Of a stretch of 64,000 bases of DNA, positions 20,552 through 28,747 are shown one piece after another. The notes beneath the pieces were generated by a model. That model saw only the letters and a list, made by a program, of their open reading frames with translations. It made no database searches and was not told the origin of the DNA. Numbering within the stretch: position 1 is the stretch's first letter; every line of letters begins with the position of its first letter. Source of the DNA: Coriobacteriia bacterium (GTDB lineage: Bacteria > Actinomycetota > Coriobacteriia > Coriobacteriales > QAMH01); contig QAMH01000005.1 of assembly GCA_003149935.1 (NCBI GenBank), positions 1 to 64,000 of the forward strand, read 5' to 3'. The translations under genes were made by a program, and so were the position numbers.

Positions 20552-20645
20552 CTGTCATTTCGAGCGAAGCGAAGCGGAGTCGAGAAATCTCTCCCGCGAG
20601 ATTCCTCCGCTTCGGGGCTTGCGGCCCCTTCGGTCGGAATGACAG
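20552..20645. repeat. Complete TCATTTCGAGCG-type intergenic repeat
   Basis: A 94-bp element bounded by CTGTCATT (20552-20559) and its inverse AATGACAG (20638-20645), with inner GCGAAGCGGAGTCGAGAAATC and a GGGGC...GCCCC hairpin. Relatives occur at 19172 (partial), 39091-39260 and 52848-52892. It is a dispersed non-coding repeat, always between genes here. Confidence 0.75.
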
Positions 20646-20814
20646 TTTCTCCCTTCAATCTTCGTTCAAGCTTCGGGTCGTATCATCGCGCGTGGAGACG
20701 ACGCGCCCCTTTGTTACGGTTTCGTGTTAATGCACCACTGCGTGGGGCGATTCTTCTCCACAAAGGCTACTATGACAACACGCAGGTTTATTCGCTCGAA
20801 AGTGAGGGCTTGAC

Positions 20815-22152
20815 ATGAATCAAAGCGGCTCCGATAGGCCGGTTCCCCCCGAGGGCGCGCAAAGCGCACCTCCCGTCACACCGTCATCCACACCCCCTGT
20901 CACCAATCAGAGTGCTCCCAAGGCAAAGCAGGCCAAGCCCAAGGACTCCAAGGGCGGCCTCAGGTCGTTCCTCTACGGATTGCTCGGCGGCGTTGTCTCC
21001 TTCGCGCTCGTCCTGTGCCTAGGCAGTTTCACCCCCGTGCTCGACGCCTTCAAGGGCGCGACGGTGACCTCCAGCAATGGCAACGTCGTCATTAGCCCCG
21101 ACGAGGACGATGTGACCCTTGCCGAGGCCGTGGCGGCCAAGTGCCTCGGTTCGGTCGCGACCATCTACGTGTACTCCGACAGCGGCACGTCCAACCCGTT
21201 CTTCGGGACGAGCAGTTCCTCGAGCCAGCCTTCTTCCCTTGGCAGCGGCGTCGTCATCTCGAACCAGGGCGACACCTACTACATCGTCACCAACAGTCAC
21301 GTCGTCAACGGTGCCTCGCGCGTGACGGTCACGATCGGTGATGCCAGCTACGAAGCGCAGGTCATCGGCCAAGACGAGAAGAGCGATCTCGCGGTCGTCA
21401 GCATCAAGGCCACGGGCCTGGTTCCCATGGAGTGGGGCGATTCGGCCGACCTCAGCGTTGGCGAGTGGGTCATGGCCATCGGCGCGCCCTATGGCTACGA
21501 GCAGACGGTCACCACCGGCATCGTCTCGGCGATGTATCGCTCCGACGTGCTGCAAAGCGGCACGGGCTCGAGCTCCGTCTACACCGACATGATTCAGACC
21601 GATGCGGCCATCAACCCGGGTAATTCCGGTGGCGCCCTCGTCAACGACAGGGGCGAACTCATCGGCATCAACACCTACATCTCCTCGACCTCGCAGTCGA
21701 GCGCGGGCCTGGGCTTTGCCATCCCGTCCAACACCGTGAAGCGCGTCGCCGAGCAGATTATCGCCGGTCAGCCGGTCACCCATGCCTTCCTGGGCATCAC
21801 CATGGCGGCCTCGACCGATCCCGCGGGCGTGGCTGTGACGAGTGTCTACAAGGATACGGCTGCCGCGGCTGCTGGCCTTCGTACCGGTGACGTGATTACG
21901 AAGATCGATGGCGAGGCCATGGCTAGCCCCAATGACGTGAGCATCGCGGTGAGCTCCAAGAACGCCGGTGACACGATCCAGATCACCTACGTGCGCAACG
22001 GCCAGGAGACGACCACCACGGCAACGCTGGGTGCCGACGACATGAACCCCAGCGAGTACGCCGATGGTGGCGCTCCGGTGCAGAACAACAGTGGCAACGG
22101 CGGGAATGGCGGCAACGGGTTCGGGTTCAACTTCAATCCGTTCGGACGCTAA
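20815..22152 (+). CDS. HtrA/DegP-like serine protease with PDZ domain
   Basis: 445 residues. A Pro/Ser-rich cytoplasmic tail (about 45 residues) precedes one membrane span (FLYGLLGGVVSFALVLCLGSF), so the protease domain lies outside the membrane. The trypsin-like triad is visible: His162 in TNSHVVNG, Asp191 in KSDLAVV and Ser271 in NPGNSGGALV. A PDZ domain follows (FLGITMAASTDPAGVAVTSVYKDTAAAAAGLRTGDVITKIDG). The end is Gly/Asn-rich. It would degrade or refold damaged exported proteins. The gene stands alone, with a strong terminator after it. The 170 bases upstream hold no clear promoter that I can name. Confidence 0.92.
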   Translation: MNQSGSDRPVPPEGAQSAPPVTPSSTPPVTNQSAPKAKQAKPKDSKGGLRSFLYGLLGGVVSFALVLCLGSFTPVLDAFKGATVTSSNGNVVISPDEDDVTLAEAVAAKCLGSVATIYVYSDSGTSNPFFGTSSSSSQPSSLGSGVVISNQGDTYYIVTNSHVVNGASRVTVTIGDASYEAQVIGQDEKSDLAVVSIKATGLVPMEWGDSADLSVGEWVMAIGAPYGYEQTVTTGIVSAMYRSDVLQSGTGSSSVYTDMIQTDAAINPGNSGGALVNDRGELIGINTYISSTSQSSAGLGFAIPSNTVKRVAEQIIAGQPVTHAFLGITMAASTDPAGVAVTSVYKDTAAAAAGLRTGDVITKIDGEAMASPNDVSIAVSSKNAGDTIQITYVRNGQETTTTATLGADDMNPSEYADGGAPVQNNSGNGGNGGNGFGFNFNPFGR

Positions 22153-22179
22153 GCGCCAACGAACAATCAAGCGGCATGC

Positions 22180-22213
22180 AAGGACCGGTCCTCAGGGGCC
22201 GGTCCTTTTTTTT
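22180..22213 (+). terminator. Rho-independent terminator after the HtrA gene
   Basis: AAGGACCGG (22180-22188) pairs with CCGGTCCTT (22199-22207) and is followed by a run of eight T. Confidence 0.92.
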
Positions 22214-22259
22214 GTGCGCGCGAATAGATTGTTGATTCTTCGCATATATCCCGCCCGGC

Positions 22260-22417
22260 ATGCGTCCCATCGCGTTTGACGAAACGGTACCGCCCTGATG
22301 GGTGGCTTTCCCGCAGCCATCCTCGACCTTGCCGACGTCGACTCCATGTCCGGCGAGCAGCTCTGCAAGACGGCCGAGGACAACGGCATAAACCTGCACG
22401 ACTTCGTCATCGAGTAA
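22260..22417 (+). pseudogene. Two tiny coupled or frameshifted reading frames
   Basis: A 12-codon frame (MRPIAFDETVPP, 22260-22298) ends in TGA that overlaps the ATG (TGATG) of a 39-codon frame (MGGFPAAILDLADVDSMSGE and onward, ending HDFVIE, 22298-22417). Read together they look like one short protein broken by a frameshift, or a stop-restart pair. No clear ribosome site is present and I do not recognise a family. It directly precedes a broken MNT/HEPN pair, so the stretch may be a decaying island. Confidence 0.25.
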
Positions 22418-22502
22418 CGCGCTGGTCTGCCAATGTCCTCGCTCTTTCCTCTCGTATCGGATACACTAAGCCCATCCGCCGACGATGGACTGCGAGGCTG
22501 TC

Positions 22503-22790
22503 ATGCCGAGTTACGGACTAAGAGAAGACGTCCTGAGCTTCATAAGGGACAGTGCCCAGCAAAACGACATGGAAGAGGTCATCCTCTTTGGGTCTCGTGC
22601 GCGCGGAGACTTCTCCGAAAAGAGCGATATCGACCTTGCCGTCAGAGGCAATGGCGTTCATCGTTACGAAGAAGCCCTCGACGAGTGGTGCCCCACGCTT
22701 CTGCGCTTCGATTTCGTAAACCTGGCAAGCAATCCAAGCGAGGCTCTGACGACGCGCATACAAGAAGAGGGCGTGACGCTCTATGGCTAA
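22503..22790 (+). CDS. MNT-type nucleotidyltransferase
   Basis: 95 residues. It contains ILFGSRARGDFSEKSDIDLAVRG, the GSRARG-x-x-x-x-SDIDL nucleotidyltransferase signature with both metal-binding aspartates intact. Single-domain MNT proteins pair with a HEPN ribonuclease and act as antitoxins by modifying it with AMP. Here the partner frame starts inside the end of this gene but is broken after 11 codons. The protein may therefore be an orphan antitoxin. The ATG at 22503 is chosen over an in-frame one six codons earlier by length comparison only. Confidence 0.75.
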   Translation: MPSYGLREDVLSFIRDSAQQNDMEEVILFGSRARGDFSEKSDIDLAVRGNGVHRYEEALDEWCPTLLRFDFVNLASNPSEALTTRIQEEGVTLYG

Positions 22791-22818
22791 ATACGCGGAG
22801 CTTCTCCTTACGTTTTAA
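22783..22818 (+). pseudogene. Remnant of a HEPN partner gene
   Basis: MAKYAELLLTF followed by TAA. The ATG overlaps the end of the MNT gene in the way expected for an MNT/HEPN pair, and the residues resemble the start of nucleotidyltransferase substrate-binding HEPN proteins. Nothing HEPN-like follows before the terminator of the next gene, so the toxin has been deleted. Confidence 0.4.
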
Positions 22819-22833
22819 GACCATTCTCCCCAC

Positions 22834-22870
22834 GCAAAAAGCGGGCAGGCGCATCGCGCCCACCCGCTCT
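22834..22870 (-). terminator. Terminator of the leftward response regulator gene
   Basis: On the minus strand AGCGGG(T)GGGCGC pairs with GCGCC(T)GCCCGCT around a 3-base loop and is followed by TTTTT. Confidence 0.85.
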
Positions 22871-22895
22871 CGCCGTAGCGTATCTTCCCGCACCG

Positions 22896-23615
22896 CTACT
22901 TGTTCTTGAAGTCCTTCACGAACCGGTAGCCATAGCCGCGCACGGTCTCGATGACGTTGGGATCCAGCCCGACGCTTGCCAGCTTGTCGCGCAGACGCTT
23001 GATATGCGTGTCCACCGTCTTGGTCTCGACGACGTACTGCCAATCCCACGCCTCGCGCAGCAGCTGCTCGCGGCCCAGCACGGTACCCGCGTGGCTCATG
23101 AGCGTGACCAGCAGCTCGAACTCGCGCGGCGTGAGCTCGATGTCCTTGCCCTCGAAGGTGGCATGATGCCCTGCCTCATCCAGATGGATGCCGCTAATGT
23201 CGAGGACGCGCACGCCGTCGGCGCTTGTGTCGGCCTCTTGCGGGGCACGGCGCAGCAACGCGTGCACGCGGGCAAGTAGCTCGCGGATGCCAAAGGGCTT
23301 GGCCAGGTAGTCATCGCCGCCGAGCTCGAGCCCCACGACCTTGTCGAGCTCCGTATCGCGTGCTGATAGAAACAGCACGGGCACGTTGCTCTTGGTGCGG
23401 ATGCGGCGGCACACCTCGTAGCCGTCGATACCGGGCAACATGACGTCGAGAATCACGAGGTCATAATCGTTAGCGTTGGCCATATCGACGGCCTCGTTAC
23501 CGTTATGGGCGACATCGACCTTGTAGTTCTCCTTCGAGAGGTTAAAGCTGACGAAATCGGTTATTGCCTGCTCGTCGTCAACGACGAGTATTCTCTGTTC
23601 GCTTTTTTCATCCAT
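22896..23615 (-). CDS. OmpR-family response regulator
   Basis: 239 residues. The receiver domain has the acidic pocket DDE (13-15), phospho-acceptor Asp57 in LVILDVMLPG, and KPF near 105. The winged-helix output domain follows (ELTPREFELLVTLMSHAGTVLGREQLLREAWDW... VDTHIKRLRDKLASVG... TVRGYGYRF). The start at 23615 has GGAG 7 bases upstream. It is transcribed divergently from coaX and from the cytoplasmic histidine kinase at 24504, its likely partner; the set resembles a PhoPR/RegX3-type system. Targets cannot be read here. Confidence 0.93.
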   Translation of the reverse strand: MDEKSEQRILVVDDEQAITDFVSFNLSKENYKVDVAHNGNEAVDMANANDYDLVILDVMLPGIDGYEVCRRIRTKSNVPVLFLSARDTELDKVVGLELGGDDYLAKPFGIRELLARVHALLRRAPQEADTSADGVRVLDISGIHLDEAGHHATFEGKDIELTPREFELLVTLMSHAGTVLGREQLLREAWDWQYVVETKTVDTHIKRLRDKLASVGLDPNVIETVRGYGYRFVKDFKNK

Positions 23616-23722
23616 GGTAAGCTCCACTCAACCATTACCTGTTACGATTACGTTCTATTGTATGCGCTGAAGGAGAGCTCGCGCTACGCTGTAATGAAAC
23701 TGTTTTGAGAGATGGAGAATGC

Positions 23723-24487
23723 ATGCTTCTGACCGTGGACATCGGAAACACGCAAACCGCCATGGGCCTCTTCGAGGGCGAGGAGCTCGTAGCCCACTGG
23801 GTCTTCACGACGCGCGCGCAAGATACCGCCGATGAGGTGAGGCTTTCGCTCATCGGGCAATTCAAACTCAACGATATCGACATCTCATCTTGCGATGACG
23901 TGGTTATCGCCTCGGTCGTGCCGGCGCTTACCGAGTGCTGGGCGAGCGTCGCGCGAAGTATCACCGGGCGCGAGCCCATCATCGTGGGGCCCGGTATCAA
24001 GACGGGGCTCGCGATGCGCTACGACAACCCGGCCGAGATCGGCGCCGACCGCGTGGCTGACGCCATTGCCGCCATCAAGCTCGAGGGCGCGCCTGTCGTG
24101 GTCGTCGACCTGGGCACCACGACCAACATCGAGGTTATTGACGAGAAGGGTCGCTTCATGGGTGGCATCATCGCGCCTGGCATGGGCACGGGTGCAGACG
24201 CCATGTTCACCCATGCGGCTCGCCTGCCGCAGGTCGACATCGTCGAGCCCGCCCATGCGATTGGCACCAACACGATAGACGCCATGCGCTCGGGCATCAT
24301 CTTCGGCGAGGTGGCGCGTATCGACGGCCTTGTCCGCGCCATCTTCGACGAGCTCGGTTACGAGGCGCCCGTCATTGCAACGGGCGGCTTCTCGGGCATG
24401 ATCACCGAGCTTTCCCAGACCATCACCCGTCGTGAGCCGCGTCTGACCTTGCATGGCCTGCGGCTCGTTTACGAGAAGAACCGATAG
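23723..24487 (+). CDS. coaX: Type III pantothenate kinase
   Basis: 254 residues. Catalyses the first step of coenzyme A synthesis, pantothenate to 4'-phosphopantothenate. The N-terminus MLLTVDIGNTQTAMGLFEGEEL is the type III phosphate-binding motif. PAEIGADRVADAIAA and VVVDLGTTTNIEVIDEKGRFMGGIIAPGMG contain the catalytic Asp and the pantothenate site. ATG 23723 has GGAG upstream. It is followed closely by the histidine kinase gene, with only 16 bases between. Confidence 0.95.
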   Translation: MLLTVDIGNTQTAMGLFEGEELVAHWVFTTRAQDTADEVRLSLIGQFKLNDIDISSCDDVVIASVVPALTECWASVARSITGREPIIVGPGIKTGLAMRYDNPAEIGADRVADAIAAIKLEGAPVVVVDLGTTTNIEVIDEKGRFMGGIIAPGMGTGADAMFTHAARLPQVDIVEPAHAIGTNTIDAMRSGIIFGEVARIDGLVRAIFDELGYEAPVIATGGFSGMITELSQTITRREPRLTLHGLRLVYEKNR

Positions 24488-24503
24488 AACCGAGGAGGCT
24501 GCC

Positions 24504-25412
24504 GTGGTTGCAGGCGATACGGGCAACAGGATCGATTCGCAGGACATGTTCGGTGGGGAGGTTCCGCCCGAGGTCCTGCGCTTCTTCGAGCAGGCGGATC
24601 CGCCGCCCGAGGTCCGCGCGTTCATACGCGAGACCATCAACGAGATGCGCAGCGAGGAGGCCCGCCAGGCGCAATTCGTGAGTGACGTAAGTCACGAGAT
24701 CCGCACGCCGCTCACCGCCATTCGCGGCGCGGCCGAGACCTTGCTCGAGGGGGATGTTCCCGAGCAGATGCAGCAGCGCTTCCTCGACCAGATCATCAAG
24801 GAGTGCGACCGCCTCACGCGCCTGGCAAATGACCTGCTTACCTTGCAACGGGCCGAGGGTGAGAACATGGAGCTCACGCGCATCAACCTGCGTGCCATTG
24901 CCGATAACTGCGCCCTGCTCATGCAAGGCCTCGTCGAGGAACGCGGCGTGAACCTCACCGTGGTGGGCGAGGCTCCGGACGTCATGGGCAATGCAGACGC
25001 GCTCAACCAGATCCTCGTGAACCTCATCGAGAACGCGAGTCGCTTTGCGGGCGAGGGTGGCCACGTGCGCGTCGAGATTGCCTGCAACGAGGGCCATTCG
25101 GTCATCGCCGTCAAGGATGATGGACCAGGCTTCGGCGACGAGTCCCCCGAGCATCTCTTCGATCGCTTCTATCGTGCCGACCAGAGTCGTGCACGCTTCA
25201 AGGGTAGCGGCAACAGCGGCCTGGGGCTTGCCATCGTCAAGGCGCTTGCCGAGGCGATGGGCGGCACCGTGCAAGCGGCCAATCTGGCTGGTCACGGCGC
25301 GGTCTTCATCGTCGCCATCCCCAGCCTGCCTCCCGAGAACTGGAAGGACACCGCGCCTTGCGCGCATCTGAGCGAGTCGCTCCGGGAGTCGATTCTCAAC
25401 GTCGGCGAGTAG
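24504..25412 (+). CDS. Soluble sensor histidine kinase
   Basis: 302 residues. The H-box reads FVSDVSHEIRTPLTAIRGAAETLL; the N box is NQILVNLIENASRF; the G boxes are KDDGPGFG and GSGNSGLGLAIVKALAEAMGG. No transmembrane segment or extracytoplasmic sensor is present; only about 55 polar residues precede the H-box. It must therefore sense through a cytoplasmic partner or a bound protein. GAGGAGG precedes the GTG start at 24504. The cognate regulator is most likely the divergent gene at 22896. Confidence 0.9.
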   Translation: MVAGDTGNRIDSQDMFGGEVPPEVLRFFEQADPPPEVRAFIRETINEMRSEEARQAQFVSDVSHEIRTPLTAIRGAAETLLEGDVPEQMQQRFLDQIIKECDRLTRLANDLLTLQRAEGENMELTRINLRAIADNCALLMQGLVEERGVNLTVVGEAPDVMGNADALNQILVNLIENASRFAGEGGHVRVEIACNEGHSVIAVKDDGPGFGDESPEHLFDRFYRADQSRARFKGSGNSGLGLAIVKALAEAMGGTVQAANLAGHGAVFIVAIPSLPPENWKDTAPCAHLSESLRESILNVGE

Positions 25413-25514
25413 CGCCTTCCGTGGGCGAAAACCCCTCTCCATATGCGAATGCGTGGGTGGCGCATACGAGCATTTGCGGTACCATGTGCGTTACGAAAAT
25501 CTGAAGGGAACAAG

Positions 25515-25793
25515 ATGACTCCAACGAGAACCGTCGTGACCGTCCTGGGCAAGGATCGCAGCCGCATTGTCGCGACCATTGCCACGACGCTTGCCGATTG
25601 CGGCGCCAACATCGACGACATCCAGCAAAATGTCCTCAACGACATCTTCTCGATGACCATGCTCGTCACGCTCGACGAGGACGTTGCAAGCTTCAACAAG
25701 GTGCAAGAGCTGCTCGCCCGCGATGGCGAGGCGCTCAACCTGCAGGTCGTCATCCAGCGCGAGGACGTCTTCGAGTTCATGTACAACGTCTAG
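25515..25793 (+). CDS. ACT-domain protein
   Basis: 92 residues forming one ACT domain: RTVVTVLGKDRSRIVATIATTLADCGANIDDIQQNVLNDIFSMTMLVTLDE, followed by a second helix and strand. It is the small UPF0237-type ACT protein, about the usual 90 residues. The pattern G-x-D-x-x-x-I-V-A near the N-terminus is the ligand-binding turn. These proteins are thought to bind amino acids as regulators; the ligand is unknown. AAGGGAAC precedes the ATG at 25515. Confidence 0.88.
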   Translation: MTPTRTVVTVLGKDRSRIVATIATTLADCGANIDDIQQNVLNDIFSMTMLVTLDEDVASFNKVQELLARDGEALNLQVVIQREDVFEFMYNV

Positions 25794-25823
25794 CGTAGAA
25801 ACTGGGCAGAGGCTGTTTCAGGT

Positions 25824-26618
25824 ATGGCAACGAGCGTACAAAGCGATATGACGCGCAGCGAGTTCAAGAAGAACTGGGGCGTGCTCTCTGCCCTCGTCTC
25901 CAAGGACTTCAAGCGCAAGTACCGCCGCAGCGTCCTGGGCATCCTGTGGTCCGTGCTCAACCCGCTGCTCATGATGGTCATCATGACGGCGGTGTTCTCC
26001 TACATGTTCAAGTTCAACATCGAGCATTTCCCGCTGTACCTCATTCTGGGAAACATCCTGTTCGGCCTCATGAGCACGGCCACGTGCACGGCCATGACCT
26101 CCATCGTCGATTCCTCGTCGCTCATCAAGAAGATCCGCATCGAGAAGGCGATCTTCCCCATCGAGAAGGTCATCTTTGCCCTGGTCAATTTCGTCTTCTC
26201 GCTTATCGCGGCCGTCTGCGTCATGATCTACCTCCAGGTCTTTCCCTCCTGGCAGATCATCTTGCTGCCCGTCCTCCTGCTGTTCGTCGTGCTCTTCAGC
26301 ATGGGATTGGGCCTCTTGCTCTCGGCCCTCGGTGTGTTCTTTCGCGATGTCTTCCATATCTGGGAGGTCTTCATCACGGCCTGGACCTACGCCACTCCGC
26401 TGTTTTACCCCATGGACCTGCTCGAGCCGTGGATGCAGCAGGTCATGCTCTTCAATCCCATGTACCATTACGTGACCTACTTCCGCGACATCATGATGTA
26501 CGGCGTCCTCCCCAGCGGCACGGAGCATCTCATTTGCCTGGGTATGGCTGTCATCACCTTTGCCGTCGGCCTTCTCGTCTTCCGTAAGACCGAGAAGAAG
26601 TTCATCCTGTACGTGTAG
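25824..26618 (+). CDS. ABC-2 type polysaccharide exporter permease (Wzm/TagG-like)
   Basis: 264 residues with six membrane helices. The N-terminal amphipathic segment VSKDFKRKYRRSVLGILWSVLNPLLMM is the signature of polysaccharide and teichoic-acid ABC exporters, as is the C-terminal MFNPMYHYVTYFRDIMMYG-like segment (here LFNPMYHYVTYFRD). It would form the channel for a lipid-linked surface glycan together with the ATPase 8 bases downstream. The ribosome site is weak. Confidence 0.92.
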   Translation: MATSVQSDMTRSEFKKNWGVLSALVSKDFKRKYRRSVLGILWSVLNPLLMMVIMTAVFSYMFKFNIEHFPLYLILGNILFGLMSTATCTAMTSIVDSSSLIKKIRIEKAIFPIEKVIFALVNFVFSLIAAVCVMIYLQVFPSWQIILLPVLLLFVVLFSMGLGLLLSALGVFFRDVFHIWEVFITAWTYATPLFYPMDLLEPWMQQVMLFNPMYHYVTYFRDIMMYGVLPSGTEHLICLGMAVITFAVGLLVFRKTEKKFILYV

Positions 26619-26626
26619 GGGAGTCC

Positions 26627-27418
26627 ATGGCCGAGGAATTGCAAAAGACCGAGACGTGGGTCGAGAAGGACCCAGACGCGAAGAGCGATGACCCGGTCAT
26701 CGTTTTCGATCATGTCGACATGATCTTCAACATCGCGAGCGAGCAGCTCAACAACCTCAAGGAGTACTTCATCAAGCTCGTGCGCCGCGAGCTCTTCTTC
26801 GAGGAGTTCAAGGCTCTCAAGGACATCTCCTTCACCATCAACCGCGGCGAGGTCTACGGCGTCGTCGGCAGCAACGGTTCCGGCAAGTCCACGCTTCTCA
26901 AGCTCGTCGCCGGCGTGCTCGAGCCATCCAATGGCACGGTCACCGTCAACGGCACCATCGCGCCCATCATCGAGCTGGGTGCCGGTTTCGACTTCGAGCT
27001 CACGGCCCGCGAGAACGTCTACCTCAACGGCGCGCTGCTGGGCTATAGCAAGAAGTTCATGGACGAGAAATACGAGAGCATCATCGACTTCGCCGAGATT
27101 CGCGATTTCCAGGACATGCCCATCAAGAACTACTCGTCGGGTATGGTCGCGCGCATCGCCTTCGCCATCGCAACCGTTACCACGCCCGACATCCTCGTTG
27201 TCGACGAGGCGCTCTCCGTCGGTGACTTTCGCTTTCAGGAGAAGTGCGAGAACCGCATCAAGGAGCTCGTCTCGCATGGGACGACGCTGCTCTTCGTCTC
27301 GCATTCCATCGAGCAGGTCGAGCGCGTGTGCGAACGCGCCCTTTGGATCGAGAAGGGCGTTGGTCGCATGCAGGGTGACGTCATGGAAGTCTGCGAGGCC
27401 TACCGCCAGGGCATCTAG
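26627..27418 (+). CDS. ABC transporter ATPase for polysaccharide export (Wzt/TagH-like)
   Basis: 263 residues. Walker A GSNGSGKST, signature YSSGM and Walker B ILVVDEALSVGD are all present. The N-terminus (FDHVDMIFNIASEQLNNLKEYFIKLVRRELFFEEFKALKDISF) is the form found in O-antigen and teichoic-acid exporters. There is no C-terminal carbohydrate-binding extension, so glycan end recognition is not built in. It pairs with the permease just upstream. The gene ends six bases before palindrome member 3. Confidence 0.93.
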   Translation: MAEELQKTETWVEKDPDAKSDDPVIVFDHVDMIFNIASEQLNNLKEYFIKLVRRELFFEEFKALKDISFTINRGEVYGVVGSNGSGKSTLLKLVAGVLEPSNGTVTVNGTIAPIIELGAGFDFELTARENVYLNGALLGYSKKFMDEKYESIIDFAEIRDFQDMPIKNYSSGMVARIAFAIATVTTPDILVVDEALSVGDFRFQEKCENRIKELVSHGTTLLFVSHSIEQVERVCERALWIEKGVGRMQGDVMEVCEAYRQGI

Positions 27419-27423
27419 CGGCG

Positions 27424-27513
27424 GCTGGGGTGAGACACATTGGACAGGTACATCTGTCTCATTGCAGCTCTGCAATGAGACAGATGTACCTGTCCAATGT
27501 GTCTCACCCCAGC
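27424..27513. repeat. 90-bp palindrome, family member 3
   Basis: Perfect 44-bp arms around a CT centre. The arm starts GCTGGGGTGAGACACATTGG and contains the shared core GAGACACATTGGACAGGTAC; the centre is TTGCAGCTCTGCAA, different from members 1 and 2. It lies between converging genes and supplies the TGA stop of the leftward glycosyltransferase, so it probably terminates both. Confidence 0.9.
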
Positions 27514-28730
27514 AGGTCGTTGACCAGCTCCACAATCGCGCGATAGGCGACGGGGCGATCGAACTGCGCCTCGGCAATCTTGCGGCCGCGCATGCCCATC
27601 TCGTCGCAGGCGTCTTCGTCTTGTGCGAGTGCGATGATGGCGCCTGCAAGCTCGGCTACATTCTCCGGCTCGACGTTTACGCCAAAGCCGTCCTGCGTGC
27701 ACTTGTCCTTGAATTCCTGGCTTTCGCCCGTGTTGATGATGGGACGTCCCGCACATAGATAGTCGGCAATCTTGGAGACGATCGACTGGGGGGCGCCTTT
27801 GATGAGCGAGTTGACGAGGATGTCGCTTGCCTTGAGGTATGCGGCCATGATCTGGTAATCCACATAGCCCGTGAACACGGCGGGTGCATCGATGTCTTCG
27901 GCAAGCTTCTCGAGGCCTGGGCGGTTGGGGCCGTCACCGAGGATGTAGAGGCTGAGTCGCTTGCCGAGCTCCTCGGCAATGACGGGCTCTGCAAGCTCGC
28001 AGGCACGGATGAGCGTCGCCACGTCATAGCTGCGGGCAAGCGAACCGGCGTAGATGACCCAGAACTCGTCATCGCCTTTGGTAATGGAGGGGGTGTGGCG
28101 CTCAACGCCCTCGTCGAAATAGGCGATGTCGCCACCCACATATACGGTGAGGTGCGGGATATCCTGCAGGCAATGGTGCGTGTACTCGTGCGAGGTACCG
28201 ACGGCAGCCGAGGCGGAGGCGTAGGCGATGGCCGCATCGCGCTGGAATCCGCTGAAGGCGAAGTCGCTCAACACCGGAATGTCCGCAACCATCTTCATGG
28301 CCTCGGGCCATAGGTCATTGATATCGACGACGAAGGGGATGTCGTGCTCGCGTGCAAAGCTGCCTGCATCGGCTGCGATGTTGTTGGGCGGAATCTGACA
28401 CCAGACAAGGTCGTAATCCGTCCCGTAGCGCTCGAGATAACGGCGCAGGTTCTTGCTGAAGACGCCCTGGCTGTATATGCGTGCGGGATTGATGTTAGAG
28501 CTATAGCCGGGCTCCTCGATGAAGATGACCTCGTAGGGCAGCTCATGGTACTTGGGGTCAACGATGTTGCGGCGCTTCTTCTCCCAATGCTGGAAGGTCG
28601 AGGTGAGTAAGTCGACCTCATAGCCCTCCTTGGCGAGCAGCTCGGCGATATAGGAGGTGCGGTTGAGGCCGGCGGTCTCGTCGGCAAGCTTCACGGCTTG
28701 CGTCACGACGGCGATCTTTGCGTTGCTCAC
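27504..28730 (-). CDS. Family 4-like glycosyltransferase
   Basis: 408 residues with the two-domain GT-B layout. The N-terminal domain opens AKIAVVTQAVKLADETAGLNRTSYIAELLAKEGYEVDLLTST. The donor domain has VIYAGSLARSYDVATLIRA, LYILGDGPNRPGLEKLA and a degenerate E-x7-E region (IKGAPQSIVSKIADYLCAGRPIINTG). It probably adds a sugar to the surface polysaccharide exported by the ABC pair. The GTG start has GGAGA upstream. The stop codon lies within palindrome member 3. It is downstream of the other leftward glycosyltransferase (17-base gap) and forms an operon with it. Confidence 0.85.
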   Translation of the reverse strand: MSNAKIAVVTQAVKLADETAGLNRTSYIAELLAKEGYEVDLLTSTFQHWEKKRRNIVDPKYHELPYEVIFIEEPGYSSNINPARIYSQGVFSKNLRRYLERYGTDYDLVWCQIPPNNIAADAGSFAREHDIPFVVDINDLWPEAMKMVADIPVLSDFAFSGFQRDAAIAYASASAAVGTSHEYTHHCLQDIPHLTVYVGGDIAYFDEGVERHTPSITKGDDEFWVIYAGSLARSYDVATLIRACELAEPVIAEELGKRLSLYILGDGPNRPGLEKLAEDIDAPAVFTGYVDYQIMAAYLKASDILVNSLIKGAPQSIVSKIADYLCAGRPIINTGESQEFKDKCTQDGFGVNVEPENVAELAGAIIALAQDEDACDEMGMRGRKIAEAQFDRPVAYRAIVELVNDLLG

Positions 28731-28747
28731 TCGTGTCTCCTTGGGGT

